A stretch of 64,000 bases of DNA from Hyphomicrobium sp. MC1 (lineage in GTDB: Bacteria; Pseudomonadota; Alphaproteobacteria; Rhizobiales; Hyphomicrobiaceae). The translations under genes were made by a program, and so were the position numbers. Where the stretch lies: NCBI RefSeq assembly GCF_000253295.1, contig NC_015717.1:248001-312000 (forward strand), read 5' to 3'. The notes beneath the pieces are model-generated. The model searched no databases. It was not told the origin of the DNA and was given only the letters and a program-made list of their open reading frames with translations. This document shows positions 17,267 to 26,000 of the stretch, in pieces (position 1 is the stretch's first letter; every line of letters starts with the position of its first letter).

Positions 17267-17878
17267 CTAACTCTGCTTTTGACGACGTGAGGTGCTGGCG
17301 GACGAGGTCTTCTTCGCCGCCTCAGCGATGCGAATTTCGACCAGAGCATATTCGGAATTTCTGAGCAGATTTTCGGCGAAGGTCTTAACTGTTTCGATCT
17401 CCGACCTCTCGATCCCGGCAAACAGGAAGTCGTTAATGTGGCGGACGAACGGAGCAATCTCCTGGATGGCGCGCTCCCCTTCAGGAGAAAGAGTGATCAA
17501 CACGCTACGTCCATCGCGCCCATTCGGACGTTTCGTGAGAAAACCTTTACGGGTCAGCCGGCCGACCTCGGTCGTTACGTGTGTTGCAGCCAGACCAATA
17601 TAACCCGCCAAATTTGCGATCGGTATGCCTTCGTCGCCCTGCCGGTAGGCGACGCCCATCAGGACCGTAAATTGGCTGCTTGTCAGATCAAGCTGCTTGC
17701 CGAAGGCTTCGCGACACGTCGTGAGGCGGCCTAAAGCCTGCACCAGACGATAGATGACATCGCGGAGCCAATCGTCGGAACCGGCTTTGAGGAGGTCCTT
17801 CCGGGATATCGTCAGCGGCGAAACGAATCTGCTTCGGGTTACGATTTGAGACTGTGAAATTCTCGGTTTGGATGCCAT
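17267..17878 (-). CDS. MarR family transcriptional regulator
   Basis: 203 residues with a central winged helix (about 70-150: QFTVLMGVAYRQGDEGIPIANLAGYIGLAATHVTTEVGRLTRKGFLTKRPNGRDGRSVLITLSPEG), the wing being the RPNGRDGR segment. MarR proteins often respond to aromatic acids and control their catabolism, so this is a candidate for the regulator that binds the TACA-N3-TGTA sites. A one-mismatch copy of that site (TACAGCATGAA, 17976-17986) lies about 100 bases before its start. The GntR regulator at 6973 is the alternative. Confidence 0.9.
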   Translation of the reverse strand: MASKPRISQSQIVTRSRFVSPLTISRKDLLKAGSDDWLRDVIYRLVQALGRLTTCREAFGKQLDLTSSQFTVLMGVAYRQGDEGIPIANLAGYIGLAATHVTTEVGRLTRKGFLTKRPNGRDGRSVLITLSPEGERAIQEIAPFVRHINDFLFAGIERSEIETVKTFAENLLRNSEYALVEIRIAEAAKKTSSASTSRRQKQS

Positions 17879-18099
17879 CGATTATGGGTTCAACGCTGAA
17901 TGAAATTCGGCTGCGATACCTCCTGATGGAGGTCGCCCCAGGAAGGAAGCACGAATCTTTGTCCCGATAGATACTACAGCATGAACATACCACATAGTGA
18001 TATTAAGGACATAGCTCGACAATCCCCAAGGGTTTGCGTTCGCTAGGGCAATGCGACCTCGCGAATGCCGAAGGGAGATGCAGACCCGTGCCCGGGCAA

Positions 18100-19287
18100 T
18101 CAATGGTCAGAGCTGAAATCCTGGACGACGCGTGAGCGCGCTATCTTAGCTGTCCGAACAGTCTCGGGCGTATTGCGGCTACGTCCAACAAACCGGGGAA
18201 TGCCGTTCGTGATGACGGCGCCGATGCCCGGAATATCGCCGTTCCTCAGTGCGGCCAACGCGTCATCCTGCGATCCGCCACGACACGCATCGATGAGGAC
18301 GATGTCGGCGTCGCGACCCGTTTGGAGAGTGCCTGCATTCAGTCGGTACACACGTGCATTGTTTCCCGTTGCCATTGCGATGGCGATCTCGGGGGCAACA
18401 CCGCCGAGAGATGCGAGATGGCTCATCGTATAGAGAATACCCAGGGGCATGATGCCGCTACCCGTAGGGGTGTCGGTTGCTATCAAAAGGCGTTTGTCTT
18501 GGTCAGCATCTCGCAGAAGCTTAGCCACCAGTAGGGTCGTTCGCAGGTTGCCTGCCGTGCAAACCTGCAAAGCGATATCGGTTTCATTCACTAGCCGTTC
18601 GAAGTCGGCATCGGGTATCGCGATCGGGCCGCCATTGACGTGGTATGATACGTGCGGATTGATCTTGATGACGTGATCTCCCCAAATCCCACTCGAACCC
18701 GGGATAGATGATCCGCCAGTGTGAACCATTGTAATCATACCGTGACGCTTCGCCATTTCGACGAACGGTGCGTACTCATAGGGTGAGGAAAATGCGCCAA
18801 AACCTGCCTTCGCAAGCCATACCCCATTGGCGGCGAGGTCAGCGAAGTCGTCGTCGGTCAAACCTGGTTCGATGATGACGGATCCGGCGTGGACGTGCAT
18901 GCCGCCGGGTCGATAGCTTTGGAACGATTTGCGAGCGGCGATAGCAAGGGCTTTGACGCCAGCTGGATCCTTTGGACGCCCCGGCACGTGAACTTCGGAC
19001 GCGCTGATCGAAGTCGTGATCCCGCCGTGAATGTAGCTCTCCAGAAAGCCGACGGTTTTCTGGCGGGGCGTATAATCGCCGAAAGTTATGTGGACGTGAG
19101 AATCGATCAGGCCCGGCATGGCCATCATTCCCGCAGCGTCGATGCAGACGTCGAAGTCATCCTCCGAGAAGTCGCCGCCGACCGCAACGATCTTGCCGTT
19201 ATCCGTCAGCACGGTATTTCCCTCAGCAATGGGTGAGGCGAGGTCGCCGCTCAGAATTTTCGAAATATTGAAGATTGCAACGCGCAT
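18100..19287 (-). CDS. Enamidase-type amidohydrolase
   Basis: Metal-dependent amidohydrolase closely resembling enamidase of nicotinate fermentation (Eubacterium barkeri Ena), which opens 1,4,5,6-tetrahydro-6-oxonicotinate to 2-formylglutarate and ammonia. Shared features as I recall that sequence: PGLIDSHVHITFGDYTPRQKT (HxH metal ligands, near residue 60), the GRPKDPAG segment, HTGGSSIPGSS, and ATDTPTGSGIMPLGIL with the late Asp, then SRNTPE at the end. Start 19287 (MRVAIFNISKI) is the usual start; the longer frame adds 23 unlikely residues. About 395 residues. It may instead act on another cyclic amide. No ferredoxin-type hydroxynicotinate reductase is in view. Confidence 0.8.
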   Translation of the reverse strand: MRVAIFNISKILSGDLASPIAEGNTVLTDNGKIVAVGGDFSEDDFDVCIDAAGMMAMPGLIDSHVHITFGDYTPRQKTVGFLESYIHGGITTSISASEVHVPGRPKDPAGVKALAIAARKSFQSYRPGGMHVHAGSVIIEPGLTDDDFADLAANGVWLAKAGFGAFSSPYEYAPFVEMAKRHGMITMVHTGGSSIPGSSGIWGDHVIKINPHVSYHVNGGPIAIPDADFERLVNETDIALQVCTAGNLRTTLLVAKLLRDADQDKRLLIATDTPTGSGIMPLGILYTMSHLASLGGVAPEIAIAMATGNNARVYRLNAGTLQTGRDADIVLIDACRGGSQDDALAALRNGDIPGIGAVITNGIPRFVGRSRNTPETVRTAKIARSRVVQDFSSDH

Positions 19288-19491
19288 GTTGGGTCTTTCT
19301 GTCGTTCCGGTTGCGCTTCGCGCTTTCGCTGTCGAGGAACACCGGATTGTTTTCATCGTGGAAGACGTTTCGGGTGGAAGTGTCAGAGGAGCCGAGACGC
19401 CTACGCCGACGCATGAAAGCGCCGGCGTCGACTGAGGTCTAAGGGTGTCTAAAGGGTCTTTGGGCGACCTACCCGCGATATTCCGCTGCGG

Positions 19492-20367
19492 CTATTTCAG
19501 AGAAGCGGTCGCCGCGGGTTCAGGCTGCCAGATCGGAAACGAAATACGTCCGAAAACGTGGTTATCGTTCTTTTGGTAGTTGGTGAAGCCAGCCTGATCA
19601 ACTGCATGCGTCGCTTCGATGAGCAGCTTCGGACCGCCGAAGTCGTAGCCAATAAGACCGCCGACGCCGATGGACCGGCCGGCGCCCAAGAACGCGTTGG
19701 CTTCCGTCTTCTCGATGTCCCATGCGCCGTAACCGACAACACCAACCTGCCATTTGCCGATCTTGCGGGCGACGCTCCAGTCGATATTGAAGTAATTCGG
19801 TTGTTTAGAGCCGGCAGAATCTTCCGTCACGGTCCCGAGGATCGTATTTGCCGACATGATCCAATCTTTGCTGAGATAGCTCAGCGCGAAGCGCGTCTCG
19901 ACGCCGGTGCCGCTGGTCTTGCCATCAGTCGAAAAGGCGACATCGCTTTCGATGGGCAGATAGACGCCCTCGCTCCAAGAAAAGAAGAAACCCTGGCCGA
20001 GGTTCCATGACAACTGGGCCGGAATGAGTAATACGTTGAACAATCCGTTTTTGTGCATCGACTTCGGGATCGTAAAATCCAGTTCCAATGCTTCGAGGAC
20101 GAGCGAGGCAGAATACTTAGCGCCGAAGATTTCTTTTCCGGACGACCACGTGATCGACGGGACGTCGGCGGTGATGGATTTGCCGTCTCCCTGACCGTAG
20201 TGGGTAAGGTTGGAGACATAAATTCCCGGCGGCAGCGCGGCGCCGAGCGGCATACCCATGGTAACACCGGGAGGTGTCCAGGAGGCGGCAAAGGTAGGGG
20301 CTACAGAAGCCGAGAGGGCGGCGAGGGCCAGAATGCCGGATTTAAGTTTGTTACTCGTGCTGGTCAT
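19492..20367 (-). CDS. Outer-membrane porin of the phenol-degradation MetA family
   Basis: Predicted outer-membrane beta-barrel of the Phenol_MetA_deg/SphA-like family, which helps aromatic or hydrophobic compounds cross the outer membrane in catabolic clusters. A signal peptide (residues about 9-27, ending ASVAPTFA) leads into VTMGMPLGAALPPGIYVSNL, typical of the family; the rest shows alternating aromatic/hydrophobic strands and ends near VFGRISFPIWQ. Start 20367 is chosen because GGAG lies just upstream, inside the longer reading from 20379. It is downstream of the MFS gene and upstream of the amidohydrolase on the same strand. Confidence 0.85.
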   Translation of the reverse strand: MTSTSNKLKSGILALAALSASVAPTFAASWTPPGVTMGMPLGAALPPGIYVSNLTHYGQGDGKSITADVPSITWSSGKEIFGAKYSASLVLEALELDFTIPKSMHKNGLFNVLLIPAQLSWNLGQGFFFSWSEGVYLPIESDVAFSTDGKTSGTGVETRFALSYLSKDWIMSANTILGTVTEDSAGSKQPNYFNIDWSVARKIGKWQVGVVGYGAWDIEKTEANAFLGAGRSIGVGGLIGYDFGGPKLLIEATHAVDQAGFTNYQKNDNHVFGRISFPIWQPEPAATASLK

Positions 20368-20756
20368 CGTGATCTCCATTGAAATCGAGCGCCAAGAATT
20401 TCGACATGCGCCATCTGGCGCGGAGGCGATCCGTCGCGGCGGGCATGTGCCCGGTGAGGTGAGAGGAGGAAGCGGCGGCGCGTTTCTAAGAGCCTGCCGT
20501 GGCGAGTGTGCCAGGAACGCTGGCGGACCTGATCTCAGCTTTTCATATTTCTATCTCCCGTCGCCTCCACACCTTGGCGGTCCGGGGGAAAAACCGCCGA
20601 ATATAATCTGGGCTGCTCGTGTGTGTGCCTTCGCGGTAGTCAACGTCGGCAGACGACCGTCGCGAAATGCTTTGATGCAAACGGGGGGTGAGCATCGCTG
20701 CGATCGACGGATCGTCGGTGGTGTTTGAGGTCGCGGTAACCACTGCAAGGATGTTC
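20368..20756. other. Gap between the porin and MFS genes, no gene seen
   Basis: About 390 bases between two minus-strand genes. Open frames here are short and have no protein-like composition. It should hold the promoter of the porin; I see no clear -35/-10 pair and no copy of the TACA-N3-TGTA site. Confidence 0.5.
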
Positions 20757-22049
20757 TCAAGCACTAGGAAGACTCCCTTCGAGCGAGTCGACAGTGCCAG
20801 CGCGGCTATTCTTGAACATGAGGGGCAGCATCGAGACGGAGCCGAGTATGGCTGCGCCGACAATCACGAGCAGCCCCGCGTCGTAGTCGCCCGTTTTTGC
20901 GATGATGAGGCCCATCGCGAGGGGGGCGAATGCCCCGATAAGGTTGCCAACGCCATTGTAGACACCGACGCCCGCTCCGACGGCACGTGCGGGTAGAATT
21001 TCCAGTCCCAAGGCGAACAGCGATGGCAGAGCGCTACCCCAGAAGAAGGCGCTTACTGCGATCATGAAGGCGGCCGTGTAGTTGTCCTCGATCGTTGAGA
21101 CGAGATACATCGAAATGCCAGCGCCAAATAGCGATAGGAAGCAGACGGTAGCGCGGCGGCCGATGCGATCGGAGAGAATGGCGGACAGAACTTCGCCTGC
21201 GAACATGAAGATGAATGGCAACGAAGAGTAGATACCGGCTTGCTTCAAATCAAAGTGCCGGACTTTGATCAGATAACTCGGTAGCCAGCCATTGAGGCCC
21301 CAGAGATAGACGAGCGCCGAGGAGTTGAAGATGACGAGCATCCAAAAGCGCCAATCGTAGAAGAAGAGGCGAACCTGATCGAGATAGCTCGTCGTCTCTG
21401 CGATCTTTACAACCGGTGCTACGGGCGTGTCCGGTCTGTCGCGGACAAGCAGCAACACGAGCGGCAAGACGATAAGAAGGTTGAGGGCCGCGAGGACGTA
21501 GAATGATGTGCGCCAGCCATAGTTTGCCGCGAGATAGATCGTGATTGGAAAGCCGATGGCGGAACCTAGCGGGCTCCCCATCATCCATATCGAATTCGCA
21601 CGCGCCTGCTCTCGCGCCGGAAACCAACGCTTGATGAGTGTGTTGATCAGAGCGAATTGGGGGCCTTCGGTAATGCCTAAGATGATGCGATAGACGAGCA
21701 TCGAAGCGAAGCTTCCCGCGGAGCCCATCAAGAGCATCGAGACGCCCCAAAGCGCGCTACCCCAGGCCAGTCCACGCCGAGGACCGTAGAGGTCTCCCAC
21801 GAAGCTGAGGAAGAGGCCGGAAAGTCCGTATGCGAATACGAAGGATGTCATCAGCAATCCGAGGAGCGCGGGATTGTAGCCAATGCCCATATCGTTCTGG
21901 AAGCTAACGTTGGTAAATAAGACCGCGATGCTAATCCGGTCGAAGAATGCCGAGATCACGGCAAGGAAGAGCACGAAGGAAATTGCCCACCGTATGCGTT
22001 GAGGCTTCGAAACGGAGGTAGATTCCGTGTTCCCCGTTGTCGACGCCAT
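20757..22049 (-). CDS. MFS transporter, anion:cation symporter-like
   Basis: 430-residue, twelve-helix major facilitator of the ACS type that imports organic anions such as hydroxybenzoates, phthalate or hexuronates. Signs are the first helix FVLFLAVISAFFDRISIAVLF with the following F-x-N-D-x-G-I segment, a GDLYGPRRGL loop, and the central cytoplasmic loop around residues 205-225 (RDRPDTPVAPVVK). Start follows GGGAAATCGAGG. It carries a TACA-N3-TGTA site 68 bases upstream (22117-22127), which links it to the monooxygenase and UbiD units. Likely third import route for the substrate. Confidence 0.9.
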   Translation of the reverse strand: MASTTGNTESTSVSKPQRIRWAISFVLFLAVISAFFDRISIAVLFTNVSFQNDMGIGYNPALLGLLMTSFVFAYGLSGLFLSFVGDLYGPRRGLAWGSALWGVSMLLMGSAGSFASMLVYRIILGITEGPQFALINTLIKRWFPAREQARANSIWMMGSPLGSAIGFPITIYLAANYGWRTSFYVLAALNLLIVLPLVLLLVRDRPDTPVAPVVKIAETTSYLDQVRLFFYDWRFWMLVIFNSSALVYLWGLNGWLPSYLIKVRHFDLKQAGIYSSLPFIFMFAGEVLSAILSDRIGRRATVCFLSLFGAGISMYLVSTIEDNYTAAFMIAVSAFFWGSALPSLFALGLEILPARAVGAGVGVYNGVGNLIGAFAPLAMGLIIAKTGDYDAGLLVIVGAAILGSVSMLPLMFKNSRAGTVDSLEGSLPSA

Positions 22050-23109
22050 CCTCGATTTCCCTTCGTTAACCTGCCGAAAACTTCGCGTTCTCGCCGATTT
22101 GCCAGCGCAATATAGCTACATAATGTATGAAACTAATTAATCTTCAAGATTAAAATATATTCGCTCCGTGGTCGTTTTTCTTGCATGGGAGGTTTTTGAA
22201 GAGTTCGCTTATTTCTGCGGTTTTCAGGCCATAAGTCCTGCTAACCGACATGGTCAGGCGTCGCGAAAACAGCGTTTTGGCTTGATCGACGAACTTTTAA
22301 TCAGTGGCTTCCGAATTTAATCTCGACCTAGAAGTGGTCAAAGCTCGCGTTTGACGCCGCTCCGCCCGAGTCGCTCCGCACCGCGAGTGCTGTAAACTTC
22401 GGTGACGTCTGTGGGCATGTTTCCGGCGGTCTGTAAGTTTTGAAGAAATCGATGGGACAACGAAGCGATAGTTGCCCTTTCCGTTTTGCCGACAGACCTT
22501 AGTAGCTATCACGACAGATAGTCGGGAGCTGTCCGCTTCTTCCTCTCCCGAAGATTTTAGGAAGTGCCACTCCGAGGATTCGGAGACCTCCGCTGCGGTG
22601 CCAGGAGCGCCGTCTGGCACGGTGGCTGTCTGCTCATCGGATGAACCAGGAGCTAATCCGGATGGCGCTGCCGTCGGGCGCACCCCGGATCAGTCGACAG
22701 AAAGTGGTTCGCCGACTAGGCCTCGGGGCATCCCTGTTATTCTGTGTTACGAGGTATAGGTATTACGATCGCCTATCGGTCAAAAATACCCGCGAATTTA
22801 GGGTCAAAGCCGCGACAGCAGATTGCTTAGCCAACCTATTTCCACCAATCTCCCTGATATTTTACTGTTTGCAGGGATTTCTCTGTCAGAGACGAGTTCG
22901 CGTCAGACCGTCCGCACCGCCAGTTTTGACTACCCTTGCGAACGACTGATGCTTGTGCCGCAGATTTCCCTCTTTAATCGATTGGGTATGGGCTGGGGCC
23001 GGTGGAAATTGCTTTCCGCTGCATCTGGAATCTTGAGATCACGTTTCCGCCGCGCCTCGAATTTGTCGAAGTCTGCTTTCGCGATTTGCAATGCCTATCC
23101 ATTAGCGTG
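22050..23109. other. 1.06-kb stretch without a recognisable gene
   Basis: Several short open frames on both strands have skewed, low-complexity composition (runs of Ser/Pro/Arg) and no family likeness. The part at 22117-22127 holds the palindrome for the MFS gene. The rest, especially 22290-22970, could be decayed coding sequence at the edge of the catabolic cluster; I could not identify a parent gene, a repeat pair or an insertion-sequence end. Confidence 0.5.
22117..22127. promoter_or_regulatory. TACA-N3-TGTA palindrome before the MFS gene
   Basis: TACATAATGTA, preceded by GC as in the site at 9226 (GCTACA...). It lies 68 bases upstream of the MFS start on the minus strand, in an AT-rich stretch that fits a promoter. 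Confidence 0.5.
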
Positions 23110-23472
23110 TTATGCGGTATGCGCCGTGATCGTGTAGCCAAATGGATCGCGGAACGCGAAATACCTTCCGAATGGGCCGTCCTTCGGCGAGAAGATGATG
23201 GGTGTTCCTGCTGCCTCTAATTCTTCGTGCAGCGCGTCGGCATCATCGCAGGCGAACCATAGCGCAATGCCCCAGCCCAATTTTCCTTGAGCGGCTTCCA
23301 GATCCATCAGCGGCTTTCGGACCGCAAACGGAACAGGCTTGCTGTTGAAGACGACCGCTTCGGGCGTCTCTTGCAACAGGGGCAGGCCCAACTTGTCGCC
23401 ATAGAAGGCTCGGGCAGCTTGAAGGTCTTCGGTTTGGATGGCGATAAAATCGGGTCCAGTCAGTCTGCTCAT
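23110..23472 (-). CDS. VOC (glyoxalase/bleomycin-resistance/dioxygenase) superfamily protein
   Basis: 120-residue single VOC module: GPDFIAIQTEDLQAARAFYGDKLGLPL at the start, ALWFACDDADALHEELEAAGT in the middle and FAFRDPFGYTITAHT at the end. Such proteins include glyoxalase-like enzymes and drug-binding proteins; which one this is cannot be said. Divergent from the MarR gene at 23540 with a shared inverted repeat at 23499-23516, so it is probably repressed by that MarR. Confidence 0.88.
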   Translation of the reverse strand: MSRLTGPDFIAIQTEDLQAARAFYGDKLGLPLLQETPEAVVFNSKPVPFAVRKPLMDLEAAQGKLGWGIALWFACDDADALHEELEAAGTPIIFSPKDGPFGRYFAFRDPFGYTITAHTA

Positions 23473-23498
23473 CGTTGCCTCCTTGGCGTGCGGTGATA

Positions 23499-23516
23499 AT
23501 ATCAGTCACCTGATAT
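23499..23516. promoter_or_regulatory. Inverted repeat in the VOC/MarR divergent promoter
   Basis: ATATCAG-TCAC-CTGATAT is a perfect 7-base inverted repeat; a further half-site CTGATAT follows at 23529-23535, five bases before the MarR start. The layout (two overlapping ATATCAG half-sites between divergent genes) is typical of MarR autoregulation. Confidence 0.65.
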
Positions 23517-23539
23517 AATATAAGGCGGCTGATATTGCA

Positions 23540-23968
23540 ATGAACAAGGACATGACCCCGCTGCTGGGTTACCGGCTGAAGCTTGCTCAGCATGCGCTGC
23601 ATCGCCGTTTGGAGGAGGCTTTAAAGCCCCTTGGGCTCAATCCTGCGCAATATGCGGTGCTCGCCCAATTGAATGCGAGGCCGGACCAGACCAACGCTGA
23701 TCTTGCAGAGCGCGCATTCATAACGCCGCAATCGATGCAGGGCGTTTTGGCGAAGCTGGAAGGATGGAAGCTCGTGGAGCGCCGACAGGACGCTCATCAT
23801 GGTCGCCGGCAGCTTGCGCGTTTAACGCCCAAAGGGCGTCTGAAGGCCGAGGCGGCAAATGCTGAGGTGATGCGGATTGAGGAGGTTCTTGAGGCTGCAG
23901 TCTCTCCAGATACCGTGACGGATGCCGTAGATCTGATGAACCGGCTTCACAATGCCATGTGCAAATAG
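23540..23968 (+). CDS. MarR family transcriptional regulator
   Basis: 142 residues, a standard short MarR: LGYRLKLAQHALHRRLEEALKPLGLNPAQYAVLAQL, recognition helix around FITPQSMQGVLAKLEGWKLVERR and wing DAHHGRRQLARLTPKG. Divergent from the VOC gene; the ATATCAG repeats in between are its likely operator. Effector unknown. Confidence 0.93.
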   Translation: MNKDMTPLLGYRLKLAQHALHRRLEEALKPLGLNPAQYAVLAQLNARPDQTNADLAERAFITPQSMQGVLAKLEGWKLVERRQDAHHGRRQLARLTPKGRLKAEAANAEVMRIEEVLEAAVSPDTVTDAVDLMNRLHNAMCK

Positions 23969-24071
23969 GACTGTTGGAGGTATGGCGCTTCAGGGCTTAT
24001 CCACTATTGCTGCTGATAACTTTGGCGTTTGCTGTAGCTCATCATTTAGCGCATCATCTTAGATTGACATC

Positions 24072-25376
24072 ATGACCGTCACCGACATTGCGACGCGTAC
24101 CTACAATCACAATTTTCGGCTCGATCCGATCATCCGCAGTTTGCTCGATACCGATTTCTACAAATTGCTGATGCTGCAAATGATCCGCAAGGTCCACCCG
24201 GACGTGCGGGTGACTTTCTCGCTCATAAACCGCTCGAAGGATGTGCGTCTTGCCGACATCATCGATGAGGGCGAGTTGCGTGCTCAGCTCGATCATGCGC
24301 GTGCTCTACGTTTTACCAAGAAGGAGCTGATCTGGCTCGCCGGTAACAGCTTTTACGGCGAAACGCAGATGTTCGGTGCCGACTTTATCGCATGGCTCGC
24401 CGATTTTCAGTTGCCGGATTATGAGCTTCGCAAAGTCGATGGTCAGTATGAACTCGATTTCGCGGGGCCTTGGACCCATACGACCATGTGGGAAATTCCG
24501 GCGTTGGCGATCGTCAACGAACTCAGGTCGCGCGCCGCGATGCGCGCCAAGGGTCGCTTTGCGCTCGACGTGCTCTACGCGCGCGCCAAGGCGAAGCTCT
24601 GGCAGAAGGTGGAGCGGCTGCGCGCTCTGCCGGACGTTGTCGTTTCCGACTTCGGCACGCGGCGTCGGCACGGATTTCTATGGCAACGTTGGTGCGTCGA
24701 AGCACTGAAAGAAGGGCTGGACGGACACTTTATCGGAACGTCGAATGTGCTGCTCGCAATGGACGCCGATTTAGAAGCTATCGGCACCAACGCTCACGAA
24801 TTGCCGATGGTGGAAGCCGCTCTTGCCGATAGTGACGAGGATTTGGCGAAGGCGCCCTATCGTGTCTTGGAGCAATGGCGGCAGGAATACCGCGGAAATC
24901 TGCTGATCGCGTTGCCCGATACTTTCGGGACCAAAGCCTTTCTGGCGCGCGCGCCCGATTGGCTTGCAGGATGGACTGGCTTTCGCCCGGACAGCGCGCC
25001 TCCGATCGAGGGTGGAGAACAGATTATCGCTTGGTGGAAGGCGCACGGTGTCGATCCGCGCGGAAAACTACTAATCTTCTCCGACGGTATGGATATCGAC
25101 AGTATCGAAGACACGTATCGTCATTTTCACGGGCGGGTGCGAACCAGCTTTGGCTGGGGCACCAATCTCACCAATGATTTTCGCGGCTGCGATCCGGACG
25201 GCGCTCCTGGTCTTGATGCGATCTCGCTTGTCTGCAAGGTCACGCGCGTCAATGGCAAACCGGCGGTCAAGCTGTCTGACAATTCCGCGAAAGCCACAGG
25301 GGAGTCTGCGGAAATGAAACGCTACGAGCGTGTCTTTGGAGTGGAGGGTCGTGCCCGTCATGCGGTGCGCGTGTGA
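24072..25376 (+). CDS. pncB: Nicotinate phosphoribosyltransferase
   Basis: Converts nicotinate and phosphoribosyl pyrophosphate to nicotinate mononucleotide in NAD salvage. The N terminus LDTDFYKLLMLQMIRKVHPDVRVTF is diagnostic, DFGTRRRHGFLWQRW contains the active-site His region, and LIFSDGMDIDSI plus FGWGTNLTND form the phosphate-binding part. 434 residues is typical of the bacterial enzyme. Stands alone on the plus strand. Its closeness to an enamidase-type gene invites a nicotinate link, but pncB is a housekeeping gene and may be there by chance. Confidence 0.95.
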   Translation: MTVTDIATRTYNHNFRLDPIIRSLLDTDFYKLLMLQMIRKVHPDVRVTFSLINRSKDVRLADIIDEGELRAQLDHARALRFTKKELIWLAGNSFYGETQMFGADFIAWLADFQLPDYELRKVDGQYELDFAGPWTHTTMWEIPALAIVNELRSRAAMRAKGRFALDVLYARAKAKLWQKVERLRALPDVVVSDFGTRRRHGFLWQRWCVEALKEGLDGHFIGTSNVLLAMDADLEAIGTNAHELPMVEAALADSDEDLAKAPYRVLEQWRQEYRGNLLIALPDTFGTKAFLARAPDWLAGWTGFRPDSAPPIEGGEQIIAWWKAHGVDPRGKLLIFSDGMDIDSIEDTYRHFHGRVRTSFGWGTNLTNDFRGCDPDGAPGLDAISLVCKVTRVNGKPAVKLSDNSAKATGESAEMKRYERVFGVEGRARHAVRV

Positions 25377-25554
25377 CGTCTGACGTTGCGGTTAAGGGGA
25401 AGCGTTCGCGTGCGGAGGAACGCACGTCATGGCATATCGGAGCGGCCCCGTTGAGCGGGAGTGTTAATTAGGCATCGTCGCTTGCGACCTTTAAGTCCGG
25501 GCCGAGCTAAGCCCAATTGACAGCCCGGCGAACTTATTTCTTTAATGTTGGCGT

Positions 25555-25752
25555 GACGGTTGGCCCTCGGCGAAAGCTGAGTGGTCATGAAAAGGGAACG
25601 CGGTGCGGCGCTTCTTGCGCCAATGCCGAGACTGCCCTCGCAACTGTAAGCGGCGAGTCGGCTCCGACTAAAAGCCACTGAAGATCTCGCAATAGAGATA
25701 TTCGGGAAGGCCGGAGAAGACGCCTGAGCCGCAAGTCAGGAGACCTGCCGGC
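25555..25752 (+). ncRNA. Cobalamin (adenosylcobalamin) riboswitch
   Basis: Conserved core elements are present in order: GGGAACGCGGTGC (about 25594-25606), ACTGCCCTCGCAACTGTAAG (about 25631-25650), AGCCACTGAAGA (25673-25684), GGGAAGGC (25704-25711) and the B12 box AAGTCAGGAGACCTGCC (25733-25749). It precedes the TonB-dependent receptor by about 250 bases and should shut its expression when B12 is abundant. End points are approximate, set from the outermost conserved pairs. Confidence 0.93.
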
Positions 25753-26000
25753 ACAAGCTGCCCATCTCCCGTGCGCAGGGCGCGGTAGAGCGGAAACCCG
25801 TAGCGGCGGCTGTATGTCAACCGGTGGGCAACCACTTCGGTCGTGCAGGTCGTTATGCTGAGCGGATAAGAACTTTCAAGTGTGCAGATATTCATGGGAC
25901 GCAGCTTTCAAGAGCCGCGTCGCAGCGTCTGCGCGCTCGTATCCCGCACATCTGCAGATCGAATTGGAAACTCACCCCGATTCAGCGCCTCGGGGGTCTC

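Noticed and set aside
22297..22759. Overlapping open frames on both strands in the 1-kb gap
   Set aside because: Low-complexity Ser/Pro/Arg composition, no ribosome sites and no family likeness; not supported as genes.
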